Notes: generated by a model from the letters alone, not told the origin. A stretch of 64,000 nucleotides of DNA from Shewanella halotolerans (GCF_019457535.1 NZ_CP080417.1:3844001-3908000), one strand, 5' to 3'; counted from the stretch's first letter, positions 26,692-35,132 are shown. Translations and numbers: made by a program.

Positions 26692-26938
26692 GACCTAATT
26701 GAATGCCATTGAGACAAGTTATTCTTTTTAAGAAAAAAAACGTACAAAAATGTGACAGAGCTTGTTGATTGCTATCTGACAAATAGCTTAATGTGTAACC
26801 AATCAAGGACAGAGCTAGGCCAACTCGAATCAAACATCGACCACGCCATTCAGGGAATGAAAAAGCCTATCTCCACACGCCAATCAACTCCCTCAAAAAG
26901 TTAACTCTGCTCCCAGTTATTTACATGCTTGGTCTCCT

Positions 26939-26967
26939 ACCTTACAAGGTAGCGAACCTTGCAAGGT
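26939..26967 (+). promoter_or_regulatory. Paired 12-bp palindromes upstream of the cassette lipoprotein gene
   Basis: ACCTTACAAGGT (26939-26950) and ACCTTGCAAGGT (26956-26967) are near-identical palindromes spaced 17 bp start to start, 37 bp before the ATG. They resemble a double operator, or could form a stem with each other. The remainder of 26419-27003 outside repeat copy 2 shows no gene. Confidence 0.45.
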
Positions 26968-27003
26968 CTCTCTAATAAATGGTTATACAAAAATAGGAAT
27001 GCC

Positions 27004-27342
27004 ATGAATCTGCGATATTTGATAGGTCTCTGTCTTTTCCTTGTTGGTTGTGACGGCGATGGCATCAAAGATAAGGACCCCGATGAAAGAATGGTTCGGG
27101 AAGCAATGTGTGCTGTAGCGTCAGAACGATTTCAGCTATACGACGAGGCAAAACGTCACCGGGCACACGGAATTGAGGCAGGACGAGTCCGCTTTAATAG
27201 AGACGGGACGCCGAACGATTTCACTGAGCAAATTCACAAAGTCAGGCCCATGATGAATAACTTATCTAAAGATTACAACGCCGAGTACTTAAAGACTCGA
27301 TGTGATAAAAAAATTACGGTAGGTGAATTCAACAGTGCATAA
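27004..27342 (+). CDS. Small predicted lipoprotein of unknown function (cassette gene 1)
   Basis: The 112-residue product from ATG 27004 (AGGA upstream) begins MNLRYLIGLCLFLVGCDGDG, a signal peptide with lipobox LVGC, so it should be a lipoprotein. The mature part is hydrophilic and charged, with two further Cys residues (AMCAVAS and TRCDKK) that could form a disulfide. I recognise no family. An upstream start at 26959 would bury the signal peptide and is less likely. The stop codon TAA lies inside the first conserved box of an attC site, exactly as in integron gene cassettes, which implies horizontal origin. Confidence 0.7.
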   Translation: MNLRYLIGLCLFLVGCDGDGIKDKDPDERMVREAMCAVASERFQLYDEAKRHRAHGIEAGRVRFNRDGTPNDFTEQIHKVRPMMNNLSKDYNAEYLKTRCDKKITVGEFNSA

Positions 27343-27432
27343 CAAGGCGCTCAAACATCGGCCACTACGTGGCCTAGACCTCCGTTACGGCGCTTTGCGA
27401 CTTCTCTGCGGCCGTTTAGTGCGGCGTTAGGT
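27337..27432 (+). other. Integron attC recombination site
   Basis: A 96-bp imperfect dyad. The left end is GCATAACAAGGCGCTCAAAC; the right end is GTTTAGTGCGGCG ending in the core GTTAGGT, an exact GTTRRRY. The arms pair as TAAC...GCGCT-AAAC with GTTT-AGTGC...GTTA, leaving an extrahelical base as in true attC sites, and the centre holds GGCCACTACGTGGCC. Layout and sequence resemble Shewanella/Vibrio attC sites (AACAAGGCGCTCAA...GCGGCGTTAG). It directly follows cassette gene 1 and precedes cassette gene 2. No integrase is in the window. Confidence 0.85.
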
Positions 27433-27466
27433 TCTCGCAGCCCCCCAAATAATCAAGGATTCGAAA

Positions 27467-28906
27467 ATGGGAAAAATAAAAAATCCAGCCACGATTTCGA
27501 GTGAATTCGGTATAGATGTAGCGGTTCTGGAGAGGCTTGGGGTTGTAAACGTACTGCTGAATACAGACACCTTGGTCTTTATAGATCCACTGTTATTGGA
27601 AGGAAGTGCTCACAAGGAGATTAGTGATGGGGCTTATCAATCTTATAGAGAGCGCTTTGAAAAAATCATCAAACTTTTATCCGTATCTAAAACAGTAGAT
27701 GATGTTCCATGGCGTAATGCAAAAAGACTTTTCCATTTCTCAGAAATTAGCTGGACTTGTTTGGGCTATGGTACAACCGTTAAGGGATCTGGATTTGGAA
27801 AGGATTTAATCTCTAGCACACTGGATACTGCTTCTCAGATTGTCGCGCTTGGTGTGGATGATATAGATCTTTTTATGGCTTTAGCTTTATTCGAAGAAGG
27901 TATTGGGCCTGATCGAATCAGCGATATGACAACCAACATTATTCTGCCGAACTTGATTTCTTTTTCTGAGCGAGTCAATCAAACACTTAAAGTACCTACT
28001 AAACAATTTAAGGTCGGAGCCAATAACTATAATTTGGTAGTTAATCCGTACTCAGATCAACCATTAATCTTTGTGCCAAACGATATCGTGCGTGATTTGC
28101 CAATTGCTTCCGATTGGAGTGATATATCGAGAGTTGTCAGGGAAAATGAAGATCTTAGAGAGCGGGTCAATGGTCACGTTGGTGAAATCTGGGCAACAAT
28201 GACTAAAAAGGATAAGCAGAGACTCAAAAAAGCTGCTCTCAGTAGCAAAGAAGCTTTCCAACAGGTCATGGATATGATTCTTGAGGTGGAACCCAAGCCA
28301 TATGACTTTAAAAGTGACAGAAACGGTGAGTCATTTTGGACTGAGTTACTGAAGCAAATTCCCAAGGACTACCCCTACGATCTTTCTAACTATGCTGGAA
28401 GAAAACTAAGCGCAGAGGAAGTAGTAGAGATAGTTAACAAAATACTAAGTCAGTTCCAAGATTTGGTTGAGAACAAGGGTTTATGGAAAGAGCTTTGGGA
28501 TGAAAATGGAAAGCCTAGAAAGGAGAAAGCGTCACAACGGCTTTTCTTCGCTGTTGCTTATAGTTATTGCAAGGCTAACAATATTGATTTAACACCAGAA
28601 GCAGATTCCGGTAATGGGCCTGTAGATTTCAAGCTCTCTCAGGGCTTTGACTCTAAATTGGTGGTCGAAGTTAAGTTGTCCAATAATAGTAGTTTGGTCC
28701 ATGGATATGAAAAGCAATTAGAAATCTATAAGAAAGCTGACGACACAGATTTAGGTGTATTTCTAATTATCGACGTTGGCGGTATTGGGCAAAAATACGA
28801 TGTAGTGCAGAAAATGAGAAATGACTTCATAAAAGAACATGGTAAAGCATCCGATATATGGTATGTCGATGGAAATCAAAAAGCGTCTGCAAGCAAAAGA
28901 ACCTAA
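27467..28906 (+). CDS. Predicted PD-(D/E)XK nuclease-like protein in an integron-type cassette (cassette gene 2)
   Basis: The 479-residue protein is not one I recognise. The C-terminal third carries a PD-(D/E)XK-like core: Asp387 in GNGPVDFKL, then the E-x-K pair Glu401/Lys403 in LVVEVKLS, then a downstream Gln417 in EKQLEIY, as in Mrr- and VSR-like nuclease folds. The N-terminal 350 residues are alpha/beta-rich with a mid charged helical stretch (about 240-275) and could be a sensor or target-recognition part. ATG 27467 follows AAGGA. The gene is visibly AT-richer than its neighbours, sits between an attC and a partial attC, and its stop (ACCTAAC) is inside the latter. A role in phage or plasmid defence is inference; restriction of DNA or RNA is the alternative wording. 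Confidence 0.75.
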   Translation: MGKIKNPATISSEFGIDVAVLERLGVVNVLLNTDTLVFIDPLLLEGSAHKEISDGAYQSYRERFEKIIKLLSVSKTVDDVPWRNAKRLFHFSEISWTCLGYGTTVKGSGFGKDLISSTLDTASQIVALGVDDIDLFMALALFEEGIGPDRISDMTTNIILPNLISFSERVNQTLKVPTKQFKVGANNYNLVVNPYSDQPLIFVPNDIVRDLPIASDWSDISRVVRENEDLRERVNGHVGEIWATMTKKDKQRLKKAALSSKEAFQQVMDMILEVEPKPYDFKSDRNGESFWTELLKQIPKDYPYDLSNYAGRKLSAEEVVEIVNKILSQFQDLVENKGLWKELWDENGKPRKEKASQRLFFAVAYSYCKANNIDLTPEADSGNGPVDFKLSQGFDSKLVVEVKLSNNSSLVHGYEKQLEIYKKADDTDLGVFLIIDVGGIGQKYDVVQKMRNDFIKEHGKASDIWYVDGNQKASASKRT

Positions 28907-28920
28907 CAAATTGCTGCACA
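28901..28920 (+). other. Left half of a second attC-like site
   Basis: ACCTAACAAATTGCTGCAC begins with an exact RYYYAAC box (ACCTAAC) that overlaps the stop codon of cassette gene 2. A matching right half (GTTRRRY with complementary arm) is not found in the next 300 bp, so the site is probably truncated. The rest of 28921-29043 is AT-rich and geneless. Confidence 0.5.
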
Positions 28921-29043
28921 AAAAAATTAACCTAGAGCTCACATATATAACTCTGTAGTTCTAACTCATTTTTGTCCAAAAAGGACTTAGCTTTTAGAAG
29001 ATGATGGCTGCCAAGTGCGGCTGAATCGAAGAGATGGATAACT

Positions 29044-29180
29044 CAGTGTATGCGCGCTTTTGGCCCTCGGCGGCATGGATGCCGCCGTGGAGCGTATAGG
29101 GACATATCCACAGCGTGCCAAAAGAGTGCATGCATATTCCCCGCCGGACAGGCGATTGATAAACCATAAAGCTATGGTTC
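29044..29180 (-). repeat. Structured interspersed repeat, copy 3 (inverted, diverged)
   Basis: Read on the minus strand this aligns to copies 1 and 2: CGCCTGTCCGGCGGGG, GCACTCTTTTGGCACGC, then CGGCGGC-ATCCAT-GCCGCCG and GGCCAAAAGCGCGC. The middle differs from copies 1 and 2 while the dyads are preserved. Remaining bases of 28921-29303 show no gene. Confidence 0.75.
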
Positions 29181-29303
29181 AAAGCTCCCACCCAAGTACC
29201 TAAGTCAGGTAGATGCAAAAACATCAAAATTAAGCAAGGGTTAACACTACAACGCGGTGATGGACACCAAACCAAAGGTAAGGAACAGTTCCATAGAGAG
29301 CGA

Positions 29304-29714
29304 CTAAGGCTCTCCTTTAGCCAACTTCAACTCCACCACATTCCCCTCGGGGTCGTTAATATAGAGGGAGCGCCCAAACCCTTGGGCCCCATATCTTTTG
29401 GCAAAGCCTTCGGTCGCGATGCCCTGCTCACTAAGATAATCCAGCAAGGCCTGTTCCTCCATGGCCTCGATGAGCAGGCAGATATGGTCGACGTTGCGGC
29501 CATCTTGCTGCGGCGGCCCACCACCGAGTCGCCCCAGGGGGCTGTCGCAGGTGACGATATCGATGAGCGCATTGCCCGCACGCAGTTGAGTCAGCCCCTC
29601 CTCGGGAAGTTCTCGCTCGATGACGCAACCGAGCACGCCCCGATAGAAGGCCAGCATAGCAGGCAGATCTGTGGTGCGAAACACCAGATGATCAATCCCC
29701 AAGATCGCTAACAT
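29304..29714 (-). CDS. VOC-family (glyoxalase/dioxygenase-like) protein
   Basis: A 136-residue vicinal-oxygen-chelate protein. It opens with the paired strand motif GIDHLVFRTTDLPAMLAFYRGVLG, whose His is a typical metal ligand. It continues with VDHICLLIEA and ends with INDPEGNVVELK, where the second Glu ligand sits. This resembles glyoxalase I or fosfomycin-resistance-type small enzymes, but the substrate cannot be inferred. It is a single gene convergent with cassette gene 2. Confidence 0.88.
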   Translation of the reverse strand: MLAILGIDHLVFRTTDLPAMLAFYRGVLGCVIERELPEEGLTQLRAGNALIDIVTCDSPLGRLGGGPPQQDGRNVDHICLLIEAMEEQALLDYLSEQGIATEGFAKRYGAQGFGRSLYINDPEGNVVELKLAKGEP

Positions 29715-29932
29715 AGTCCCTCTCCTCTGATTATCTCCTGTGTTTATCTCCCCATGAGTATAGCCCGCCGCTAATTGTCACTGACAGTCGTGGCGAGCTA
29801 GTCTCGGCTAACCGTTTCGGCCAATAGTTGTAGCTAATATTTTTGGCCAAACGCCCACTCCGGGTAATTGGCGGTAGGCTTAAACGCAAAATTGGCGTAG
29901 CTTGTCATTATCAGGTTCCATGGAGATAGGTG

Positions 29933-30193
29933 ATGAAACACGGTAAGCACGACGCACAGCTGTTAAAACTGGCCCTGGAGATTGGCGTTGGCTACGCCAA
30001 GAAACGTGGCTTCGCCGATTTCGATAAGGGGATCTCCCCCAAAGACAAGGTAGAGTGCATCTACCGCCTGCTGGTGCAAGATAAGCTGATCCAGCCTCTG
30101 GCGACCGACAAGGAGGATGGCCCCAACATGAAGCACAAGCTGATTTTGTGGATCCATCGCCAACTACCCGAGGAGCATCCCCTCAAGGAGTAA
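29933..30193 (+). CDS. Small conserved protein (DUF5062-like)
   Basis: An 86-residue basic cytosolic protein beginning MKHGKHDAQLLKLALEIGVG, with the conserved-looking stretch YAKKRGFADFDKG. It resembles the DUF5062 family of Shewanella and Vibrio from memory; function unknown. I prefer ATG 29933 (GGAG eight bases upstream) over the adjacent GTG 29930. A perfect FNR box follows 25 bp after the stop but belongs to the next gene. Confidence 0.7.
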   Translation: MKHGKHDAQLLKLALEIGVGYAKKRGFADFDKGISPKDKVECIYRLLVQDKLIQPLATDKEDGPNMKHKLILWIHRQLPEEHPLKE

Positions 30194-30217
30194 AATATCT
30201 CACTAAGCTCGAAGCCA

Positions 30218-30231
30218 TTGATCTCTATCAA
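30218..30231 (+). promoter_or_regulatory. FNR/EtrA box upstream of the P-type ATPase gene
   Basis: TTGATCTCTATCAA is an exact TTGAT-N4-ATCAA match, 84-97 bp before the GTG start of the cation ATPase. Confidence 0.65.
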
Positions 30232-30314
30232 GCCTTAGGCCGATTCCCGGCAGCGAGGGCCGAGATGAGCTATAGATCTAGCATCACCTCAGCCTAACTG
30301 CACAAGGAGTTTTC

Positions 30315-32921
30315 GTGGCCGGGCCAGGACTATCGAGTCAAGCGGCGGCCGAGCGGCTGGAACAATATGGGCCCAATTGCCTGCCCAAGCCGGCAAGACT
30401 CAGCTTCATCCGCCTGTTTATTCTGCAGTTTAAGAGCGCCTTCATCTATGTGCTGCTCGCAGCCTTCATCGCCTGTCTGCTGCTCGGCCAGATCCTCAAC
30501 GCCATCTTCATCTTCGCCGTGCTCATGCTCAACGCCATCATAGGCACAGTGCAGGAATACTCGGCCCAGCAGGCCGCCGACGCCCTGAGCAAGATGGTGC
30601 CCTCCCAGACCAAGGTGATCCGCGATGGCCACCCCAAGATGGTGGACAGCCTGATCCTGGTACCCGGGGACTATATTCTGCTGTCCAATGGCGATCGCAT
30701 CGGCGCCGATATCAAGATCGAACAGCATAACCAGTTTAAGGTGGACGAGTCGGCCCTCACCGGCGAGTCTGTGGCGGTCAATAAGACAGATCTCGCCTTC
30801 GCCGGCACCCTGGTCACCCATGGGCGAGCCGAGGGCGAGGTGATCGCCACCGGTGCCCGCACCCAGATAGGTCAGATAGCCGATCTGGTTCGCCAGGGCG
30901 GTAGCGCCAAGCCGCCGCTGATGCAGCGTATCGAGCGCTTCACCCTGATCATCGCCATAGCCACCTTAATCATCATCGCCCTCATCTTCGGCCTGACATT
31001 GCTGCGGGGCGCAGATCTCTCCCAGGTATTCCTGCTGGGGGTCGCCCTGGCGGTCTCCGCTATTCCCGAGGGGCTACCTGCGGCCATCACGGTCGCCCTG
31101 GCCATTGGTATGAAACGCATGTCCCAGGCCAATGTGATCGTCCGCAAGCTGGTGGCGGTAGAATCCCTCGGCTCCTGCACCTATATCGCCTCAGATAAGA
31201 CGGGCACCCTGACGGTCAACGAGATGACCATCAGCCAGATCAGCCTGCTCTCTGGTGAGCGCTATCACGTGGCGGGCACAGGGCTGACGCCCACTGGCCT
31301 GGTGCACAAGCATGGCCATGGGGTGCCAGTATCAACCGCGCGGGATCCCGAGCTATACCGCCTTGCCCTCACCGGCGTGCTGGCCAACGAGGCTCACCTC
31401 AGCTTCGAGGCCAGACAGAGCCATGCGGATCAGATGCATGCCGACGGCGACGGGGTAGATCTCGCCTTCCTGGCCCTCGGCTATAAGCTCAATCTCGAGA
31501 TGGACAAAGCCAAGCAGCCACCACAGGAGCAGCTGTTTGCCTACGAGTCGGAGAACCAGTTCAGCGCCAGCATCAACCGGATAGAGGGGCGCTCCGTCAT
31601 CTCGGTCAAGGGCGCGGTGGAGAAGCTGCTCACCATGTGCCAGCTGGATGCGCAGCAGACTCAGGCCATATTGGATGAGACCCACTGGCTGGCGCGCCAC
31701 GGCTACCGGGTGTTGGCGCTCGCCAGCGGCGAGGTCAGCGACCCACACCATCCACTGGCAGGTCTGGATTTTCTGGGTTTAGTAGCCATGAGCGATCCCC
31801 TGCGGGAAGATGCCATCGAGGCGGTGGCCCTATGTCAGCAGGCACAGATCAAGGTAGCGATGATCACCGGCGACCACCCTGTGACCGCCCTGGCGCTGGC
31901 GCGTCAGCTCAAGCTGGCCAACGACCAAGATGGGGTGATCACCGGCGAGCAGCTCACCCAGGCCCAGCAGCAGAGTCTGGCCGAGTTCGACCATCTCATC
32001 GCCAGCCACAGGGTATTTGCCCGGGTACAGCCCAGGCAGAAGATGGAGATCACCGAGTCCTTGATCCGCCAGGGCGAATTTGTCGCCATGACGGGTGACG
32101 GGGTCAACGACGCCCCGGCGCTGAAGCATGCCCATGTGGGCATTGCCATGGGCCTCAAGGGCACGGATGTGGCCCGTGAGAGCGCCGATCTTGTGCTAAC
32201 CGACGACCGCTTTAGCTCTATCGTCAAGGGGATCATCGAGGGGCGCATCGTCTACAACAATATCCGTAAGGTGATCTACCTGCTGATCAGCACAGGGGCC
32301 GCCGAGCTGCTGCTGTTTATCTTAAGCGTGCTGTTTGCTCAGCCTATCCCACTGTTTCCGCTGCAAATCCTCTGGCTTAACCTGGTCACCAACGGCGTGC
32401 AGGATGTGGCGCTGGCCTTCGAACCCGGCGAAGGCCACGAGATAGATCAGCCGCCGCGCCGCCCCAGCGAGCCCATCTTCGATCGCCTCATGCTGGAGCG
32501 GCTGATCGTCAGCGCTCTGTGGATGGGCATAGTGGCCTTCGGCCTCTTCTCTCTGGTGCTGGCCATGGGCAGCAGCGAGAACGACGCCCGTAACCTCACC
32601 CTGATGTTAATGGTGTTGTTTGAAAACGTGCACGCCCTCAACAGCCGCTCGGAGCGTAACTCGCTGCTGCGCATGCCCGTGCTGAGCAATCCGCTGCTGC
32701 TGTTTGGCATCATACTGGCTCAGGGCATTCACATAGGCGCCAGCTATACCCCTGGATTGAGTCAGGCGCTAGGCATTAGCCCTATCGGGCTAGGACAGTG
32801 GTTGATGCTGCTGAGCGCCGCCTCGACCTTGTTGTTCATCGATGAATATCACAAGCGTCTCTGGCGTCAGCAGCACAAACCTAAGGTTAGGCAGGCAACA
32901 GCTGATCGTCAGCTGGAATGA
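30315..32921 (+). CDS. P-type cation-transporting ATPase (P2, Ca2+/mixed-cation type)
   Basis: An 868-residue membrane pump. Key motifs are TGES (actuator domain), PEGLP in helix M4, the phosphorylation site SDKTGTLT (about residue 293), the hinge TGDGVNDAPALKHAHVG and a C-terminal multi-helix region (about 650-850). The P2A/P2B-like character suggests Ca2+ or another divalent/monovalent cation; the ion cannot be fixed. The start is GTG 30315, with AAGGAG six bases upstream. Its 3' end overlaps the convergent universal stress gene by 35 bp. The FNR box implies anaerobic induction. Confidence 0.92.
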   Translation: MAGPGLSSQAAAERLEQYGPNCLPKPARLSFIRLFILQFKSAFIYVLLAAFIACLLLGQILNAIFIFAVLMLNAIIGTVQEYSAQQAADALSKMVPSQTKVIRDGHPKMVDSLILVPGDYILLSNGDRIGADIKIEQHNQFKVDESALTGESVAVNKTDLAFAGTLVTHGRAEGEVIATGARTQIGQIADLVRQGGSAKPPLMQRIERFTLIIAIATLIIIALIFGLTLLRGADLSQVFLLGVALAVSAIPEGLPAAITVALAIGMKRMSQANVIVRKLVAVESLGSCTYIASDKTGTLTVNEMTISQISLLSGERYHVAGTGLTPTGLVHKHGHGVPVSTARDPELYRLALTGVLANEAHLSFEARQSHADQMHADGDGVDLAFLALGYKLNLEMDKAKQPPQEQLFAYESENQFSASINRIEGRSVISVKGAVEKLLTMCQLDAQQTQAILDETHWLARHGYRVLALASGEVSDPHHPLAGLDFLGLVAMSDPLREDAIEAVALCQQAQIKVAMITGDHPVTALALARQLKLANDQDGVITGEQLTQAQQQSLAEFDHLIASHRVFARVQPRQKMEITESLIRQGEFVAMTGDGVNDAPALKHAHVGIAMGLKGTDVARESADLVLTDDRFSSIVKGIIEGRIVYNNIRKVIYLLISTGAAELLLFILSVLFAQPIPLFPLQILWLNLVTNGVQDVALAFEPGEGHEIDQPPRRPSEPIFDRLMLERLIVSALWMGIVAFGLFSLVLAMGSSENDARNLTLMLMVLFENVHALNSRSERNSLLRMPVLSNPLLLFGIILAQGIHIGASYTPGLSQALGISPIGLGQWLMLLSAASTLLFIDEYHKRLWRQQHKPKVRQATADRQLE

Positions 32922-33759
32922 TCAACACATTGCTGCGGATGCGGGTCAACATGGCCTCGGCGGTATTGCCTATGACCATGCCCATCAGCCCCTTGCGTTG
33001 GCGAGCGCCCATCACCAGATAGGCGGCCTTGAGGCGACAAGAGAGCTCGTAGAGGCAGAGATCGGGGTCGCCCGCCAGGAAGTGGACATGCTCCTGATGC
33101 AGGCCGATCTCGTCCAGCTGAGGCTGATACCTGTGATAGGCGTCCTTCACCAGGGTGCGGGTGTCGATAAGATCCATGTCTCGCAAGATCTTAGGCACAC
33201 GTATGATATAGGCCAGATGCAGCTGGCAATCGAGGGCCTCGGCCAGCTGGCGACCATGCTGAATGACGCACTGGTTGAGTTTCTGCTTAATGGGGTTGTC
33301 GCTGCCCAGATCCACCGCCATCAACACGCTGCGGGCGCGCTGCAAGAGGTTGTCGCACAGCATCATCAGCGGGATGCGCACATGGCGGATCAGCTGCCAG
33401 TCCATCGGCAGATAATGGGTCTTGTGATGCACCGCCTTTACCATGAGGTCGAACCCATGACGAATGGAGTGATGACAGGCATGTTCGAACAGATCTTTGG
33501 TCCACACGCTATGCACGGCCACGTCTTCCGCCTTGAGCGCCTTGAGCTTGGCGGCGATCTCCTCGCTGCGCTGATTCATCAGGGCCACCTTGGCCGCCGC
33601 ACCCAGCCTGGGGTTGTAGTACTCCTTACCCGCAAAGGATTCGTAGCTGTAGGCAAACACCTCAGCCTCCTTCTCCAGTTCCCTGGCCAAGGCGATCCCC
33701 GTCTCTATGGCATCGGCCTGCTGCTCGGCTTTCTGGGAAATAATAAACACCTTGTCCAT
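32887..33759 (-). CDS. Tandem-domain universal stress protein (UspE-like)
   Basis: A 290-residue cytosolic protein with two Usp folds. The second domain ends with the ATP-binding pattern MGARQRKGLMGMVIGNTAEA, matching the G-x2-G-x9-G(S/T) class. ATG 33759 is chosen because CAGGAGGAAACC precedes it; an upstream in-frame start at 33786 would place that Shine-Dalgarno inside the gene. UspE-like proteins support survival under energy limitation. It is divergent from the antiporter gene, and the shared 122-bp region holds a CRP/FNR-like site, suggesting coordinated regulation with the adjacent ion-transport genes. Confidence 0.9.
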   Translation of the reverse strand: MDKVFIISQKAEQQADAIETGIALARELEKEAEVFAYSYESFAGKEYYNPRLGAAAKVALMNQRSEEIAAKLKALKAEDVAVHSVWTKDLFEHACHHSIRHGFDLMVKAVHHKTHYLPMDWQLIRHVRIPLMMLCDNLLQRARSVLMAVDLGSDNPIKQKLNQCVIQHGRQLAEALDCQLHLAYIIRVPKILRDMDLIDTRTLVKDAYHRYQPQLDEIGLHQEHVHFLAGDPDLCLYELSCRLKAAYLVMGARQRKGLMGMVIGNTAEAMLTRIRSNVLIIPADDQLLPA

Positions 33760-33834
33760 GGTTTCCTCCTGTCGGCAAGTTTCCATTTGAGCTTAGTCAC
33801 ACTCCATGGGTTACGCCTTGATCTCGGTCATCAA

Positions 33835-33850
33835 AATGATCAAGATCACA
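33835..33850. promoter_or_regulatory. CRP/FNR-type site between usp and antiporter genes
   Basis: AATGATCAAGATCACA has a perfect right CRP half (TCACA), a two-mismatch left half, and near-FNR symmetry (ATGAT-N4-ATCAC). It lies about 32 bp before the antiporter start and 76 bp from the usp start. Confidence 0.45.
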
Positions 33851-33881
33851 TTATCACCACTCTCGGGGAGTCGTGCCTGCT

Positions 33882-35075
33882 ATGGCCATAGATAACTTTG
33901 TCTTGTCCCTGTGTTTGATCCTGCTGTTCGGCCGGGTGCTGGGCGAGGTCTTTAAGTGGCTGCAACTCCCGGCGGTGGTCGGCGAGATCCTGGCGGGGAT
34001 CCTCATCGGCCCTAGCCTACTGGGCTGGATAGCCCCCCATGAGACCCTGGCGGTAATGGCCGAGCTGGGGGTGATGCTGCTGCTCTTTTCCATCGGCTGC
34101 GAAACCTCCATCAAGCACCTGTTTCAGGCGGGCAACAGCGCCGCCGGGGTGGCTCTGCTGGGCATCGCCCTGCCCGCCGTGGTCATCGGCTTGGTGTGCC
34201 TGCTCTACCTGGAACTGCCCGGCTTTACCGCCCTCTACCTGGGCTGCGCCCTGACCGCCACCAGCATAGGCATATCGGTCCGGGTGATGGCCCAGGCCAA
34301 ACAGTCCCAGAGCCAGGAGGGTCACATCATCCTCGGCGCGGCGGTGATCGACGATATCGCCGGGGTGATCCTACTGAGCCTGTTGTTTAACTTTGCCAGC
34401 TCGGGTGAGGTGGGGCTGATCCCCAGCGGCCTGTTGATCCTCAAGATAGTCGGCTTCCTGCTGCTGGCACCGCCTATGGCACGCCTACTGCTGTATCTGT
34501 TTCGCGCCGTCAAACCCAAAGAGGAGGAGACAGGATACGAGGCGATAGTCACCATGATCCTCATCTGCCTGTTTGCCTGGCTGGCCCACGCCCTGCACGC
34601 CCCGGCCCTGCTGGGCGGCTTCGCCGTCGGCCTGGCGCTCAGTCGCCAATTTATCTCGCCGCTGAATCGCTATCTGCAAAACCCCTTCGCCTTCACCCAC
34701 GAGATGGAGGTGGAATCTAAGCCCCTGGTGGATATCTTCGCCCCCATCTTCTTCGTCTACGTAGGAATAAGCCTAGATCTCAGCCAGATAGATCTCGGCT
34801 GGACCGGCCTATTTACCCTGCTGATGTTATCCTTGCTGGCGATAGTCACCAAGATGATGGCGGGGCTGAGGGTGCCAGGTCCCCTGCGCACCAAGGCGAT
34901 TGTCGGCAGCGCCATGGTGCCAAGGGGCGAGGTGGGACTGGTGTTTGCCGAGATGGGGCTGCAGATGGAGATCATCTCGCCTAAGCTGTTTACCGAGCTG
35001 GTGCTAATCATCGCCATCACCACAATTGCTGGGCCGCTGCTACTCAAGTGGACGCTGGCGAAAGACGATAAATAG
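33882..35075 (+). CDS. Kef/NhaP-type cation:proton antiporter
   Basis: About 397 residues forming roughly 12 helices, a monovalent cation/proton antiporter-2 (CPA2) protein without a C-terminal TrkA-N domain. Typical elements are LPAVVGEILAGILIGPSLLG in the first helices, a conserved Asp pair region around GAAVIDDIAGVILL (about 152-165), and the late MVPRGEVGLVFAEMG segment. ATG 33882 is preferred: GGGGAG is 11 bases upstream and only 2 bases from the alternative GTG 33873. The ion (Na+ or K+) is unknown. It ends at a bidirectional terminator shared with the carboxylase gene. Confidence 0.88.
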   Translation: MAIDNFVLSLCLILLFGRVLGEVFKWLQLPAVVGEILAGILIGPSLLGWIAPHETLAVMAELGVMLLLFSIGCETSIKHLFQAGNSAAGVALLGIALPAVVIGLVCLLYLELPGFTALYLGCALTATSIGISVRVMAQAKQSQSQEGHIILGAAVIDDIAGVILLSLLFNFASSGEVGLIPSGLLILKIVGFLLLAPPMARLLLYLFRAVKPKEEETGYEAIVTMILICLFAWLAHALHAPALLGGFAVGLALSRQFISPLNRYLQNPFAFTHEMEVESKPLVDIFAPIFFVYVGISLDLSQIDLGWTGLFTLLMLSLLAIVTKMMAGLRVPGPLRTKAIVGSAMVPRGEVGLVFAEMGLQMEIISPKLFTELVLIIAITTIAGPLLLKWTLAKDDK

Positions 35076-35102
35076 ACAGTAAGTAGAGGGAAAGCCTCAG
35101 GC

Positions 35103-35132
35103 AAAAAAATACCCGCCAATTGGCGGGTATTT
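35103..35132. terminator. Bidirectional terminator between antiporter and carboxylase genes
   Basis: AAAAATACCCGCCAATTGGCGGGTATTT, a perfect stem with A/T tracts on both sides, between two convergent genes. Confidence 0.85.

Noticed and set aside
26472..26747. Open frames over repeat copy 2 on both strands
   Set aside because: They only translate the structured repeat and lack start-site signals.
27004..28906. Complete mobile integron
   Set aside because: Only one full attC and one half site are visible, with no integrase or promoter Pc in the window.
33818..33834. TTGATCTCGGTCATCAA as an FNR box
   Set aside because: The half-sites are 7 bp apart instead of 4; the overlapping CRP-like site at 33835 is a better candidate.
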